A DNA stretch of 64,000 nt. Origin: Achromobacter sp. B7 (GTDB lineage: Bacteria > Pseudomonadota > Gammaproteobacteria > Burkholderiales > Burkholderiaceae_B). Below are positions 1-7,224 of the stretch, piece by piece (position 1 is the stretch's first letter; each line of letters opens with the position of its first letter). Made by a program: the position numbers and the translations under genes. The stretch covers positions 1,984,001 through 2,048,000 of the forward strand of contig NZ_CP032084.1 in the NCBI RefSeq assembly GCF_003600685.1, read 5' to 3'. The notes under the pieces are model-generated. The model did not search any database. It had not been told where the DNA came from and was given only the letters and a program-made list of their open reading frames with translations.

Positions 1-501
1 CCCGGTAGCCCGGCCGCGTCCGGCGTTGCAGGCGCCACGGCGCCCGCGGGCGCGGCGGGTCCGGCCAGCACACCGGGCGGGGCCGGTAGCGCCGCAGCTC
101 CAGGTGCAGCGGGCGCAACCGGCGCCGCAGGCTCTCCAGGCGCCACCGGCTCTCCAGGCGCCACCGGATCACCCGGCGCGCCTGGTGCATCCTCCTCGGA
201 CAGCGCCCGTACGGGCACGCCGCCCGACAACGCCAAAGACCTCTCCAGCAGCATGCCCAGCTGGCTGGCGGACAATCTTCTCGTCATCGTTACCGCCTTG
301 TTGGCGTTGATCGCCTTCGCGATCGCCTGGCTGCTGCGTCGCGCCGGCGCGCGTCGCGACGACGATGACGAGGATACCTACGCCTTTAACGAGCCGGTGC
401 TGGACACGGCAGCGCTGAACCGCAAGCTCGATACGATCAATCTCGACCTGGACGAACCGCCCACGGACGAACCGCGCCGAGTCAGCGGTCCACGGGTTTG
501 A
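1..501 (+). CDS. FimV/HubP-like protein, C-terminal part (5' end outside window)
   Basis: The reading frame is open from base 1 and stops at 499-501, four bases before truA, so only the last 166 residues are present. The first 80 residues are rich in Gly, Ala and Pro and include collagen-like Gly-X-Y triplets (GSPGAT units, about codons 43-60). A hydrophobic segment follows at about fragment residues 88-110, then an Arg patch, an Asp-rich stretch and a soluble acidic tail. A FimV-like protein directly upstream of truA is the usual arrangement in Bordetella and Achromobacter. FimV proteins bind peptidoglycan and organise the cell pole. The LysM and TPR parts that would prove the family lie outside the window, so the name rests on context and tail architecture. 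Confidence 0.6.
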   Translation, partial: PGSPAASGVAGATAPAGAAGPASTPGGAGSAAAPGAAGATGAAGSPGATGSPGATGSPGAPGASSSDSARTGTPPDNAKDLSSSMPSWLADNLLVIVTALLALIAFAIAWLLRRAGARRDDDDEDTYAFNEPVLDTAALNRKLDTINLDLDEPPTDEPRRVSGPRV

Positions 502-504
502 ACG

Positions 505-1314
505 ATGTCTAGAGTTGCATTGGGGCTGGCGTATGACGGCTCCGCTTGGCAGGGTTGGCAGACGCAGCCGCACCGGCAAACGGTGCAGGACACACTGGAG
601 TCTGCCTTGGCAAAATTCTCCGGCGTGCAGGGCGTGGTGCCCACGATATGCGCGGGCCGCACCGATACCGGGGTGCACGGCGCGATGCAGGTGGTACACC
701 TGGACACCGAGTTGGACCGGCGCATGGAGTCCTGGGTACGCGGTGTGAATGCGTTTCTGCCGTCCAGCGTGTCGGTGCAATGGGCGCAACAAGTGTCCGA
801 CGAATTTCATGCGCGTTTTTCCGCGCGCGCCCGCACCTATGTGTACCTGCTGTGGCGCGGCCGGGTGCGGCCGGCTCTGTGGGCCGGGCGGGCCGGTTGG
901 TGCTTTCAACCGCTGGATGTGCAAGCCATGCGTGCCGCCGCGCAGGCCCTGGTCGGCGAACACGATTTTTCAAGCTTCCGTTCTTCGCAATGCCAGGCCA
1001 AGCATCCGGTGCGCCAGATGCACCGGCTGGAAATCGCGGAACGCGGGCCGTTCCTGGTTTTCACCTTGAAGGCGAACGCGTTTTTGCATCACATGGTTCG
1101 CAACATCATGGGCGCGCTGCTGCAAGTGGGGCAGGGCAGGGAATCGGTGGACTGGATGGCGCAACTGCTGTCCTGGCGTGACCGTACGCGCGGAGCGCCC
1201 ACCTTCGCGCCTGACGGCCTGTACTTGGCGGCCATTGATTACCCCGCCGAGTTCGGCTTGGAAGAGCTTGATGGCGGCTCGACGTTGTTGTCGCCGTTTA
1301 CGCAGTCTTATTAG
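505..1314 (+). CDS. truA: tRNA pseudouridine(38-40) synthase TruA
   Basis: Isomerises uridine to pseudouridine at positions 38-40 in the anticodon arm of many tRNAs. The 269-residue product has the family length. The catalytic motif [10 protein letters not shown] is present, with the nucleophile at Asp54. The later conserved block [17 protein letters not shown] is also intact. The start lies four bases after the upstream FimV-like stop, which suggests co-transcription. The next gene, a TRAP receptor, begins 60 bases downstream. Confidence 0.96.
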   Translation: MSRVALGLAYDGSAWQGWQTQPHRQTVQDTLESALAKFSGVQGVVPTICAGRTDTGVHGAMQVVHLDTELDRRMESWVRGVNAFLPSSVSVQWAQQVSDEFHARFSARARTYVYLLWRGRVRPALWAGRAGWCFQPLDVQAMRAAAQALVGEHDFSSFRSSQCQAKHPVRQMHRLEIAERGPFLVFTLKANAFLHHMVRNIMGALLQVGQGRESVDWMAQLLSWRDRTRGAPTFAPDGLYLAAIDYPAEFGLEELDGGSTLLSPFTQSY

Positions 1315-1374
1315 GAATTTCCAGGAAGCCGCCGTCGCCATCGCGCCTTCCATGCGCTTAAAGGAACCATTGCC

Positions 1375-2595
1375 ATGCAACGCCGCGCGTTTTTGAAACA
1401 AGCCGCCCTCGGCGCGGCAGGCAGTGCCGCGTTGGCCGCACCGGCCATCGCACAACAGGCGACGGCCATCGGACAACAGGAGCCAGTCCTCGCACAACAG
1501 ACACCGGCCGTCGCACAGCAGACGCCGGCCGTCGCACAACATACAGCACCCGTCGCACAACAGACATCGCCCAGTACAGCGCAGGCGCCAACGGTCGCAT
1601 GGCGGCTTGCGTCCAGTTTTCCAAGCGAATCGCCCACCTTGTTCGCGGGCGCGGAAGATGTTGCGCGGTATGTGTCCGAAGTGACCGACGGTCGTTTCAC
1701 GATCCAGATTTTCCCGGCAGGCGATTTGGTCCAGCCTGGCCAAGTGCTTGAAGCCGTGCAGCATCGTGTCGTGGACTGCGGGCACACCGCATCGACGCGC
1801 TACTTCGATACAGACCCTGCGCTGAGTTTTGACGCCGGCGTTCCGTTCGGGCTGAATACCCGGCAGATGAACGCCTGGATGCTTCAGGGCGAAGGCTTGG
1901 CGCTGACGCGTGTGCTGTTCGACAAGTACAACATCGTGAACTTCCCTTGTGGCTACACCGGTGCGCAGATGGGCGGGTGGTTCCGGGGCGAGGTCAAGAC
2001 CGTGGACGACTTGCGCGGCTTGAAGATCAAGGCCAGCGGATTTGCCCGGCACGTGCTGGCGCGGTTGGGCGCCACGCCTGTCGATGTGCCGGTGGCCGAC
2101 ACGTACGCCGCATTGGAGCAGGGCGTCGTGGACGCGGTGGCCTGGGTTGGTCCTTACGACGATGAAAGCCTTGCGCTGTATAAGGTGGCGCGCAATTATT
2201 ACTTCCCGGGTTGGTGGGCCGGCACCTTGCAGTTGTCGCTGTACGTGAACCAGGACGCCTACGACGAACTGCCCAAGCCGTATCAGTCGGCCCTGGCGTT
2301 GGCGTGCCGCATGGCAACCGCGAACATGATCGCGAAGTACGACGCTGGCAATCCGGACGCGTTGCGTCGTCTGGTCTCGCGCGGCGCGCAGCTCAAGGCG
2401 TTTCCCAAACCGGTGCTGCAAGCCTGCTATGACGCCTCGTTGGCGGCTTATAAAGAGCTGGGCGTCAAGGATCCGATGTTCAAAAAGCTCTACGACAGCA
2501 TGGTCGCTTTCCGAGATAAGGAAGTGCCCTGGTTCCGCGTCGCCGAGGGCGGCTTTGACTCGATGATCGCCACACTGGGCCAGCCGGCCGGCTGA
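1375..2595 (+). CDS. TRAP transporter periplasmic receptor, TakP-like (DctP family), with Gln-rich linker
   Basis: Likely binds a 2-oxo or other monocarboxylate in the periplasm and delivers it to a TRAP permease. The N terminus MQRRAFLKQAALGAAG is a twin-arginine type signal. Residues about 30-70 form an unusual linker of repeated AQQTPAV-like units before the mature fold begins near VAWRLASSFP. The core carries TakP features such as the GFARHVLARLG strand, DTYAALEQGVVDA and WVGPYDDE. At 406 residues it is longer than typical receptors (about 360) because of the linker. An AAAGGA ribosome site precedes the ATG. No permease genes adjoin it, so it is an orphan receptor here. Confidence 0.85.
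   Translation: MQRRAFLKQAALGAAGSAALAAPAIAQQATAIGQQEPVLAQQTPAVAQQTPAVAQHTAPVAQQTSPSTAQAPTVAWRLASSFPSESPTLFAGAEDVARYVSEVTDGRFTIQIFPAGDLVQPGQVLEAVQHRVVDCGHTASTRYFDTDPALSFDAGVPFGLNTRQMNAWMLQGEGLALTRVLFDKYNIVNFPCGYTGAQMGGWFRGEVKTVDDLRGLKIKASGFARHVLARLGATPVDVPVADTYAALEQGVVDAVAWVGPYDDESLALYKVARNYYFPGWWAGTLQLSLYVNQDAYDELPKPYQSALALACRMATANMIAKYDAGNPDALRRLVSRGAQLKAFPKPVLQACYDASLAAYKELGVKDPMFKKLYDSMVAFRDKEVPWFRVAEGGFDSMIATLGQPAG
1489..1570 (+). repeat. In-frame imperfect tandem repeat in the TRAP receptor
   Basis: Units of about 24 bases around the core GTCGCACAACAGAC recur three to four times and encode AVAQQTP-type heptapeptides and variants. The repeat lies between the signal peptide and the ligand-binding fold. 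Unit lengths are multiples of three, so copy-number change would alter linker length without breaking the frame. Confidence 0.75.
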
Positions 2596-2663
2596 TCGCC
2601 GCCCAAACCTTGCGCGATATACTGATACACCGATTTTTCATCGGGCCACTGATCGTTAATGCC

Positions 2664-3329
2664 ATGCGTACACGCATCAAAATCTGCGGATTGACCCGCG
2701 AACAGGACATTGAAGCCGCCGTTTCGGCCGGCGTCGATGCCATCGGCTTTGTCTTCTACCCCAAGAGCAAGCGTTGCCTGACACCGACGCGCGCGGCGCA
2801 ATTGCGCCGTGCGGTGCCGGCATTTGTGGACGTCGTTGCGCTGTTCGTGAACCCGGCGCCTTCCGACGTGCAGGCCGTGCTGGACGAAGTGCATCCTGAA
2901 CTGCTGCAATTTCACGGTGACGAATCCCCGCAGGATTGCGCCCGCTACGGCCAACGCTTCCTGCGCGCATTCCGCGCGGGGGCACCGGGTTTGGAAACCG
3001 CTGAAAACCTGGCGTCGTACTGCCGCGCATTCGGCGAAGCGGCGGGGTGGTTGTTCGACAGCTACAGCTCGGGATACGGTGGCAGCGGCCACGGCTTTGA
3101 CTACGCGTTGCTGGACGACGTGCGCGCTGATCCCGTGTCGCGTCCCCTGATTTTGTCGGGTGGTTTGAACGGCGACAACATCGGCCAGGCGATCGAGCAA
3201 GTCAGGCCCTGGGCCGTCGATGTGAGCAGCGGCGTCGAGCTTGAGCAAGGAATAAAAAGTTCTGATAGAATCTCGTTCTTCGTTGATGCGGCACACGCCG
3301 CAGACGCGAAAATGAAGGGAAAAAAGTAG
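2664..3329 (+). CDS. trpF: Phosphoribosylanthranilate isomerase TrpF
   Basis: Catalyses the Amadori rearrangement of N-(5-phosphoribosyl)anthranilate in tryptophan synthesis. From the chosen start (MRTRIKICGLT) the protein is 221 residues, a single TIM barrel. Catalytic Cys8 in KICGLT and Asp132 in FDSYS are visible, as is the phosphate-binding LILSGGLNGDN loop. An in-frame ATG at 2610 would add 18 unrelated residues and was rejected. The usual trpB and trpA partners do not follow; a tRNA gene does. Confidence 0.93.
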   Translation: MRTRIKICGLTREQDIEAAVSAGVDAIGFVFYPKSKRCLTPTRAAQLRRAVPAFVDVVALFVNPAPSDVQAVLDEVHPELLQFHGDESPQDCARYGQRFLRAFRAGAPGLETAENLASYCRAFGEAAGWLFDSYSSGYGGSGHGFDYALLDDVRADPVSRPLILSGGLNGDNIGQAIEQVRPWAVDVSSGVELEQGIKSSDRISFFVDAAHAADAKMKGKK

Positions 3330-3431
3330 TGTGGTCATGCAGTTTGTGGCCAGTTAAGCTGGCGGTAACCGAGGTTAGGCTGCAATTTACGCACAGCGCA
3401 ATGAACACAGCAAAAAATCAGTAAAGACGAT

Positions 3432-3460
3432 TTGCACAGTTCAAAAAAGCACTATATAAT
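3432..3460 (+). promoter_or_regulatory. Consensus sigma70 promoter of tRNA-Val
   Basis: TTGCAC (3432-3437) and TATAAT (3455-3460) are separated by exactly 17 bases. The tRNA begins 14 bases downstream of the -10 box. Confidence 0.85.
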
Positions 3461-3473
3461 TCTTCTTCTTTGC

Positions 3474-3550
3474 AGGCGGTTAGCTCAGTTGGTTAGAGCG
3501 CCACGTTGACATCGTGGAGGTCGTTGGTTCGAACCCAATACCGCCTACCA
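3474..3550 (+). tRNA. tRNA-Val (anticodon GAC)
   Basis: A 77-nt cloverleaf with CCA encoded at 3548-3550. The acceptor stem pairs AGGCGGT with ACCGCCT. The anticodon stem CCACG/CGTGG holds the loop TTGACAT, giving anticodon GAC. The T arm has the standard TTCGAAC loop. It is followed by a terminator and then by a small AT-richer islet, so the 3' end is a possible attachment site. I found no second copy of the tRNA 3' end within the islet. Confidence 0.97.
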
Positions 3551-3938
3551 GAATACTTGCAAGAGGTGCCACGCACCGACATGAAAGCCGCATAAGTCTA
3601 TGACTTTGCGGCTTTTTTGCATCTGCCAGCGAATTTGCGCTGGCAGATGTGAGGGATGTTGAGATTTTCAGGTCCGAGCGGGCAGTGTGCGCGAATCTGG
3701 AGCGGGGCTATTCGGCCCGGACCTTTTTAACCTTGGGCGGCTGACGCTTCGCCAGTAATTGGTCATGATGGGCCGAGCGGCGGTGACGGTCCATGCCGTG
3801 GCGCCAGGTGCACCACGGCGGTAGTAGCATACTGCGTATTATTTGAAGACATCGTAGCGCTAACTCCGGACCCTTAGCGTCTTGGGATAAAGAAAAAGCC
3901 ACCCTCTGGGTGGCAATCTGTAAAGTAATATTGTCGTT
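3551..3938. other. Gene-poor stretch downstream of tRNA-Val
   Basis: Apart from the terminator, this stretch holds a perfect 12-bp inverted repeat at 3620-3649 (CATCTGCCAGCG, 6-base loop). A leftward 64-codon ORF (3708-3902) shows no recognisable domain and could be the tail of a decayed gene. An 8-bp TAGCGCTA palindrome lies near 3848-3856. I see no convincing gene. Confidence 0.5.
3584..3618 (+). terminator. Rho-independent terminator after tRNA-Val
   Basis: AAGCCGCA pairs with TGCGGCTT, with additional AAGT/ACTT pairing inside, followed by a run of six T. Confidence 0.85.
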
Positions 3939-4547
3939 CTAGAGCGCTTCGATGGCTGTAAACCGAAAGATGAACTCTGGGTTCTTCACCTTGCCCGACA
4001 GGCTCAGGCTGGACTCGACGAGGCAGTCGCCGTCAGACGCACTAAAAAATGTGCCAGAGAACTTTATCATTTGGCCTTTCTTGAGGGACGCTGCCGTGTC
4101 GAATAGCGGAGTTCCGGGCTCCAGCATGGTCTTGTGAAATGCATCGGAGAGGGCGTTGTTCCAGGTTTTCACCTCTACGTCCTTGGCGATCTCGACCGAA
4201 AATACGCCCTTTCCATCGCTGTTCGCGCCTACCCGCTCGACTTTGCCTATCCAATCCTTGGCTGATCGCGTCTGCAATTGCGAACACATTTGCTTGTCGC
4301 GAGCCGCTTTTATTCCGCCTCGCTGCATGTCATTTTCGGCCGAGCGCGCTTTGCTTTGGGCGTCGCTAACGGTTCGCACAAATTGCAGTTGAGGTTCAGG
4401 CAGGGGAGCAGACGGTTGCGCCGCAGCCTTTACTGTTGTGGGGGCCCCTGTTTTGTCGCCGCTGTTGAAGGCGATCGTTACCACGACCACAATAAGCCAG
4501 AAGATCCAGCTTTTGTAGAAAGGTTTTTTGGGCTTTGTTGCTGCCAC
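3939..4547 (-). CDS. Hypothetical membrane-anchored protein
   Basis: A 202-residue protein of unknown function. It begins at a GTG with a good ribosome site (TAGGAG). A short Lys-rich N terminus is followed by one membrane segment (about residues 11-28, IFWLIVVVVTIAF) and then a soluble domain expected in the periplasm. The C-terminal part has a motif-like block FSGTFF...DCLVESSLS...PEFIFRF, which resembles a recurring proteobacterial unknown family, often on mobile DNA. It lies downstream of the CI-like gene in the same orientation. Its base composition is more AT-rich than the surrounding core genes, consistent with acquisition. Confidence 0.7.
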   Translation of the reverse strand: MAATKPKKPFYKSWIFWLIVVVVTIAFNSGDKTGAPTTVKAAAQPSAPLPEPQLQFVRTVSDAQSKARSAENDMQRGGIKAARDKQMCSQLQTRSAKDWIGKVERVGANSDGKGVFSVEIAKDVEVKTWNNALSDAFHKTMLEPGTPLFDTAASLKKGQMIKFSGTFFSASDGDCLVESSLSLSGKVKNPEFIFRFTAIEAL

Positions 4548-4646
4548 AGCCTGCTCCTAAGTTAAGGTTTAATAAAAAAAAATCAAATCGTTACACTGAC
4601 AGTGCACCACGGTAAATATGCGACCGCTCCGGAGTCAGTCATTTTC

Positions 4647-5096
4647 TTATTTTTCGGACGTTGCGGGACTGATTAGGAGTTGATCGTCTGTCCGTAGGAG
4701 GTCCCCGGAGGGAGAGCTTTGAAGGCTTTTACGCTCGCGTTCCCAGTCCTCTATTACCGCCAATAGGCGCTCTTCAGCGCGACCCTTCCATCTATCTGGA
4801 AGCGCTTCGAATCGTTCGATAAGCAGCGACGGGAATGGCCAGGAACCACGTTGAAGGTCAGGGTCCGTATCCATCCATCCCCGAGGCTTCCGGGTGGCGA
4901 TTTCTAAGGTCCGCGCCAAGTCCGGACCCATGGTTTTGGGTTTACCAGTCTTACTGCCTAACGCACCATTCAGAATTTGACTCAACGTTGAGTCACGCTC
5001 ATTTCTTTCTGCCAAGCGGTTCAGGGCGGCGGTTGAACCAACCTCCGCGATGAGCATGCGTAATCTCGCTACCCGACTTTCTTCGACGGTCTTCAT
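4647..5096 (-). CDS. CI-like phage-type transcriptional repressor (short)
   Basis: Probable DNA-binding regulator of the XRE/CI type. The N-terminal half has a helix-turn-helix region (SRVARLRMLIAEVG...AALNRLAERN...STLSQILNG) followed by GPDLARTLEIATRKPRGWMD, a block typical of prophage repressors. The peptidase-like dimerisation domain of full CI proteins is absent. The reading frame can begin at 5117, but two operator-like palindromes cover 5110-5146, so the Met codon at 5096 (MKTVEESR) is the better start. No integrase or other phage gene is nearby. The target may be its own promoter. Confidence 0.7.
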   Translation of the reverse strand: MKTVEESRVARLRMLIAEVGSTAALNRLAERNERDSTLSQILNGALGSKTGKPKTMGPDLARTLEIATRKPRGWMDTDPDLQRGSWPFPSLLIERFEALPDRWKGRAEERLLAVIEDWERERKSLQSSPSGDLLRTDDQLLISPATSEK

Positions 5097-5109
5097 GTGC
5101 GGCATTACA

Positions 5110-5146
5110 TAGCGCAAAGCTAATTTTGTGGTGTAGCGTCGCGCTA
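5110..5146. promoter_or_regulatory. Pair of operator-like palindromes upstream of the CI-like gene
   Basis: Two 13-bp sites, TAGCGCAAAGCTA (5110-5122) and TAGCGTCGCGCTA (5134-5146), share TAGC...GCTA arms. They are spaced exactly 24 bp start to start, which would place them on nearly the same helix face. Confidence 0.6.
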
Positions 5147-5262
5147 ATTATTTTGAATTGTTGGGGGCTCTATTTTAATCACCTCGTGCCAGGCCGCAGC
5201 CCCCGCAGTCGCGTGATTATCCTGCAGTCGCCTAGGGCGCAGGTGTATGTGCAGGAGCGATT

Positions 5263-5529
5263 TTATGGCTTCGGCACGGCTTCCAGCTGCTTGCATTTTT
5301 TTTGATTTTTCCGTACCCCCCGAATATTCAGCGCCGCCAAGCCCAGCTGAAGCGCAATCAATGCATACGCGCCGTCGTGCAATCCCCACGCAATCCACAA
5401 CGCATTGCTTAATAGAAATACCCAAAATCCCCATTTGCGTTTGGCTTTGCCTTGCGATGCCACCAGCCATGCGGCGGCCAGCGATGTCACCATCGCGGGC
5501 CATTGAAGAAAATTCCATAGCGCGTCCAT
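5263..5529 (-). CDS. Small hypothetical inner-membrane protein
   Basis: An 88-residue protein with two or three predicted membrane helices: WPAMVTSLAAAWLVAS, WGFWVFLLSNALWIAWGL and ALIALQLGLAALNIRGV. A basic tail follows (RKNQKKCKQ). The alternating aromatic-rich helices resemble small PnuC- or SemiSWEET-like membrane proteins, but I cannot assign a family. It is transcribed in the same direction as the islet genes, but its composition matches core DNA. Confidence 0.65.
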   Translation of the reverse strand: MDALWNFLQWPAMVTSLAAAWLVASQGKAKRKWGFWVFLLSNALWIAWGLHDGAYALIALQLGLAALNIRGVRKNQKKCKQLEAVPKP

Positions 5530-5564
5530 GATGTAAGCCGGGTCCTCCGTTGCGGCGTGAGCGA

Positions 5565-5843
5565 TCAGCCCAGTTTCTTGACGACGCGGGCCAGTTTGGC
5601 GATGCCGCCGGTGCCGCTTGCGGCGCGTCCCATCAGCGCCGTGCCGGCCGCGGTCAGCATGGCGCGTTTGAATGGCGTGCGGCCTTTCATGCCGGCCACG
5701 ATCAATAGCGCGCCCAGGCCAAATACGATCAGGTGCTCGCCCGGGAAGTCGGGGCGTCGGTCGTCTATGTCTTTCAGTTGCCGCGTCAGCGATGGGTCAT
5801 CGCGACCCACGGGTTCCATTTCCACTACGTCATCGGTTTGCAT
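5565..5843 (-). CDS. Small membrane protein, DUF2892/YgaP-TM-like
   Basis: A 92-residue protein. After an acidic N terminus, the central part GEHLIVFGLGALLIVAGM...AMLTAAGTALMGRAASG forms two hydrophobic helices joined by a basic loop. This pattern is seen in the inner-membrane repeat that precedes SRPBCC cyclase/dehydrase domains in other bacteria. No SRPBCC domain is present here. Function unknown. Confidence 0.6.
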   Translation of the reverse strand: MQTDDVVEMEPVGRDDPSLTRQLKDIDDRRPDFPGEHLIVFGLGALLIVAGMKGRTPFKRAMLTAAGTALMGRAASGTGGIAKLARVVKKLG

Positions 5844-5978
5844 CGCAGTTCCCCCAAAAAAAGAAGCCGCTTCTCTTCAGCAAGTGACATGCCACGCGTG
5901 GCCCGGGGAAGCGAACACCGTTTCGCGCAGGCAGGGCTTATCTGATAAGGTCCGGCGTATCTTCCGCCTGCTTACACC

Positions 5979-6695
5979 ATGCACACATTCACCAAAGCAC
6001 TCCTGCTGGCTCCCTGCGTTTGGCTTGCCGCTTGCGCCATCAAACCGCCGGCGGCAACGCAAGCGCAGCCGCGCGTTGACGAATTGCCGATGTATGGGGG
6101 CATGGATCGGTCTGCCGCAGCCGAGTTGCAGGCCAGCGACAAGAAGCTGGCCGAGGACGCCGTCCGGGCATTTGGTTCAGCCGCCAAGGCGTCGCAGGCC
6201 TGGGTGTCGCAGGGATACCGGTTTTACCAAGCGGACCAATTGGGCATGGCGATGCGGCGGTTCAATCAGGCTTGGCTGTTGAACCCGGACAACCCCGAGG
6301 CCTATACCGGCTTTGCCGCGGTGCTGCACGACCAGGGCAAGTTTTGCCAGGCGATGAGCATGATGGATCTGGCGATCAGCCATGATCCCCCTACCTTTCA
6401 GGGCATTTACGCCGACGCGGGCCGCATTGCCGCCCGTTGCGCAGCGGAAGATAAGACGCTGCCGCCAGAGGCGCGAGTGGCGGCTACCGCGCGGTCCGAC
6501 GAGTGGTATCGCAAAGGCGAAGCCGTCGAGCCCGACAAGGGGTATCTGTATTCGTCCTGGGCCACGGCGTACTACTGGCGCGGGCAATACGATCAGGCGT
6601 GGGCAATGGTGGTCAAGGCGCGCGCGGCGGGCGGATCGCCCAGCCCGAAATTCATGGAAATGCTACGCGCCCAAATGCCGGAGCCTCGCGGTTAG
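5979..6695 (+). CDS. TPR-containing lipoprotein
   Basis: A 238-residue secreted lipoprotein. The signal peptide ends in the lipobox LAAC with the lipidated Cys19. Residues about 75-130 and 185-225 form tetratricopeptide-like helices (GYRFYQADQLGMAMRRFNQA, AYYWRGQYDQAWAMVVKA). Such proteins usually scaffold protein contacts at the outer membrane; the partner cannot be inferred. The downstream YbaN-family gene starts 70 bases later in the same direction. Confidence 0.8.
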   Translation: MHTFTKALLLAPCVWLAACAIKPPAATQAQPRVDELPMYGGMDRSAAAELQASDKKLAEDAVRAFGSAAKASQAWVSQGYRFYQADQLGMAMRRFNQAWLLNPDNPEAYTGFAAVLHDQGKFCQAMSMMDLAISHDPPTFQGIYADAGRIAARCAAEDKTLPPEARVAATARSDEWYRKGEAVEPDKGYLYSSWATAYYWRGQYDQAWAMVVKARAAGGSPSPKFMEMLRAQMPEPRG

Positions 6696-6765
6696 CCTCG
6701 CGGCTGCCTGGTGATCAGCGCAGCTTCGGCGGCAATGCGGCATTTGCGATATTCTGCTGACCATC

Positions 6766-7161
6766 ATGATCAAAGCTCTATGGTTGGCGTTGGGCTGCGT
6801 GATGCTGGCATTGGGCGTCATCGGCGCATTTTTGCCGGTCATGCCGACGACGATTTTCCTGATATTGGCGGTGGGCTGCTTTTCGCGGTCGTCCCCGCGC
6901 CTGGAAAAATGGCTGTTGGACAGTCCGACTTACGGACCGCCGCTACGCATCTGGCGCGACCAGAAGGCGGTGTCGCGTAAAGGCAAGACGTACGCCTGCC
7001 TGGGAATGGCCGTGGGATACGCTTTGTTTTGGTGGAGCGCGCACCCGTCGTGGCCGTTGGCCGTTGGTGTAGGCCTGTTCTTCGTTGCCAGCGCAGCCTA
7101 TGTATTGAGCCGGCCGGCGCCCAAGGTGTCCGATGCCGGTGGCCGGCCGTTGCAACGATAG
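6766..7161 (+). CDS. YbaN family (DUF454) inner-membrane protein
   Basis: A 131-residue protein with the hallmark DUF454 N terminus, LGVIGAFLPVMPTTIFLILAV, followed by CFSRSSPRLEKWLL and a conserved GPPLRIWRDQKAVSRKGK block. It has three to four predicted membrane helices. Family function is unknown, although some members sit near haem or primosome genes. Confidence 0.88.
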   Translation: MIKALWLALGCVMLALGVIGAFLPVMPTTIFLILAVGCFSRSSPRLEKWLLDSPTYGPPLRIWRDQKAVSRKGKTYACLGMAVGYALFWWSAHPSWPLAVGVGLFFVASAAYVLSRPAPKVSDAGGRPLQR

Positions 7162-7224
7162 CGCTGGATGGCGCGTATCGTTGCGCCGGCCCTTGCCGGG
7201 CCGTGCTGCTTATCGCCTGACCGT

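Noticed and set aside
3708..3902. 64-codon leftward ORF after tRNA-Val, considered as an integrase remnant
   Set aside because: No integrase motif (R...HxxR...Y) is visible and there is no ribosome site; kept only as part of the gene-poor stretch.
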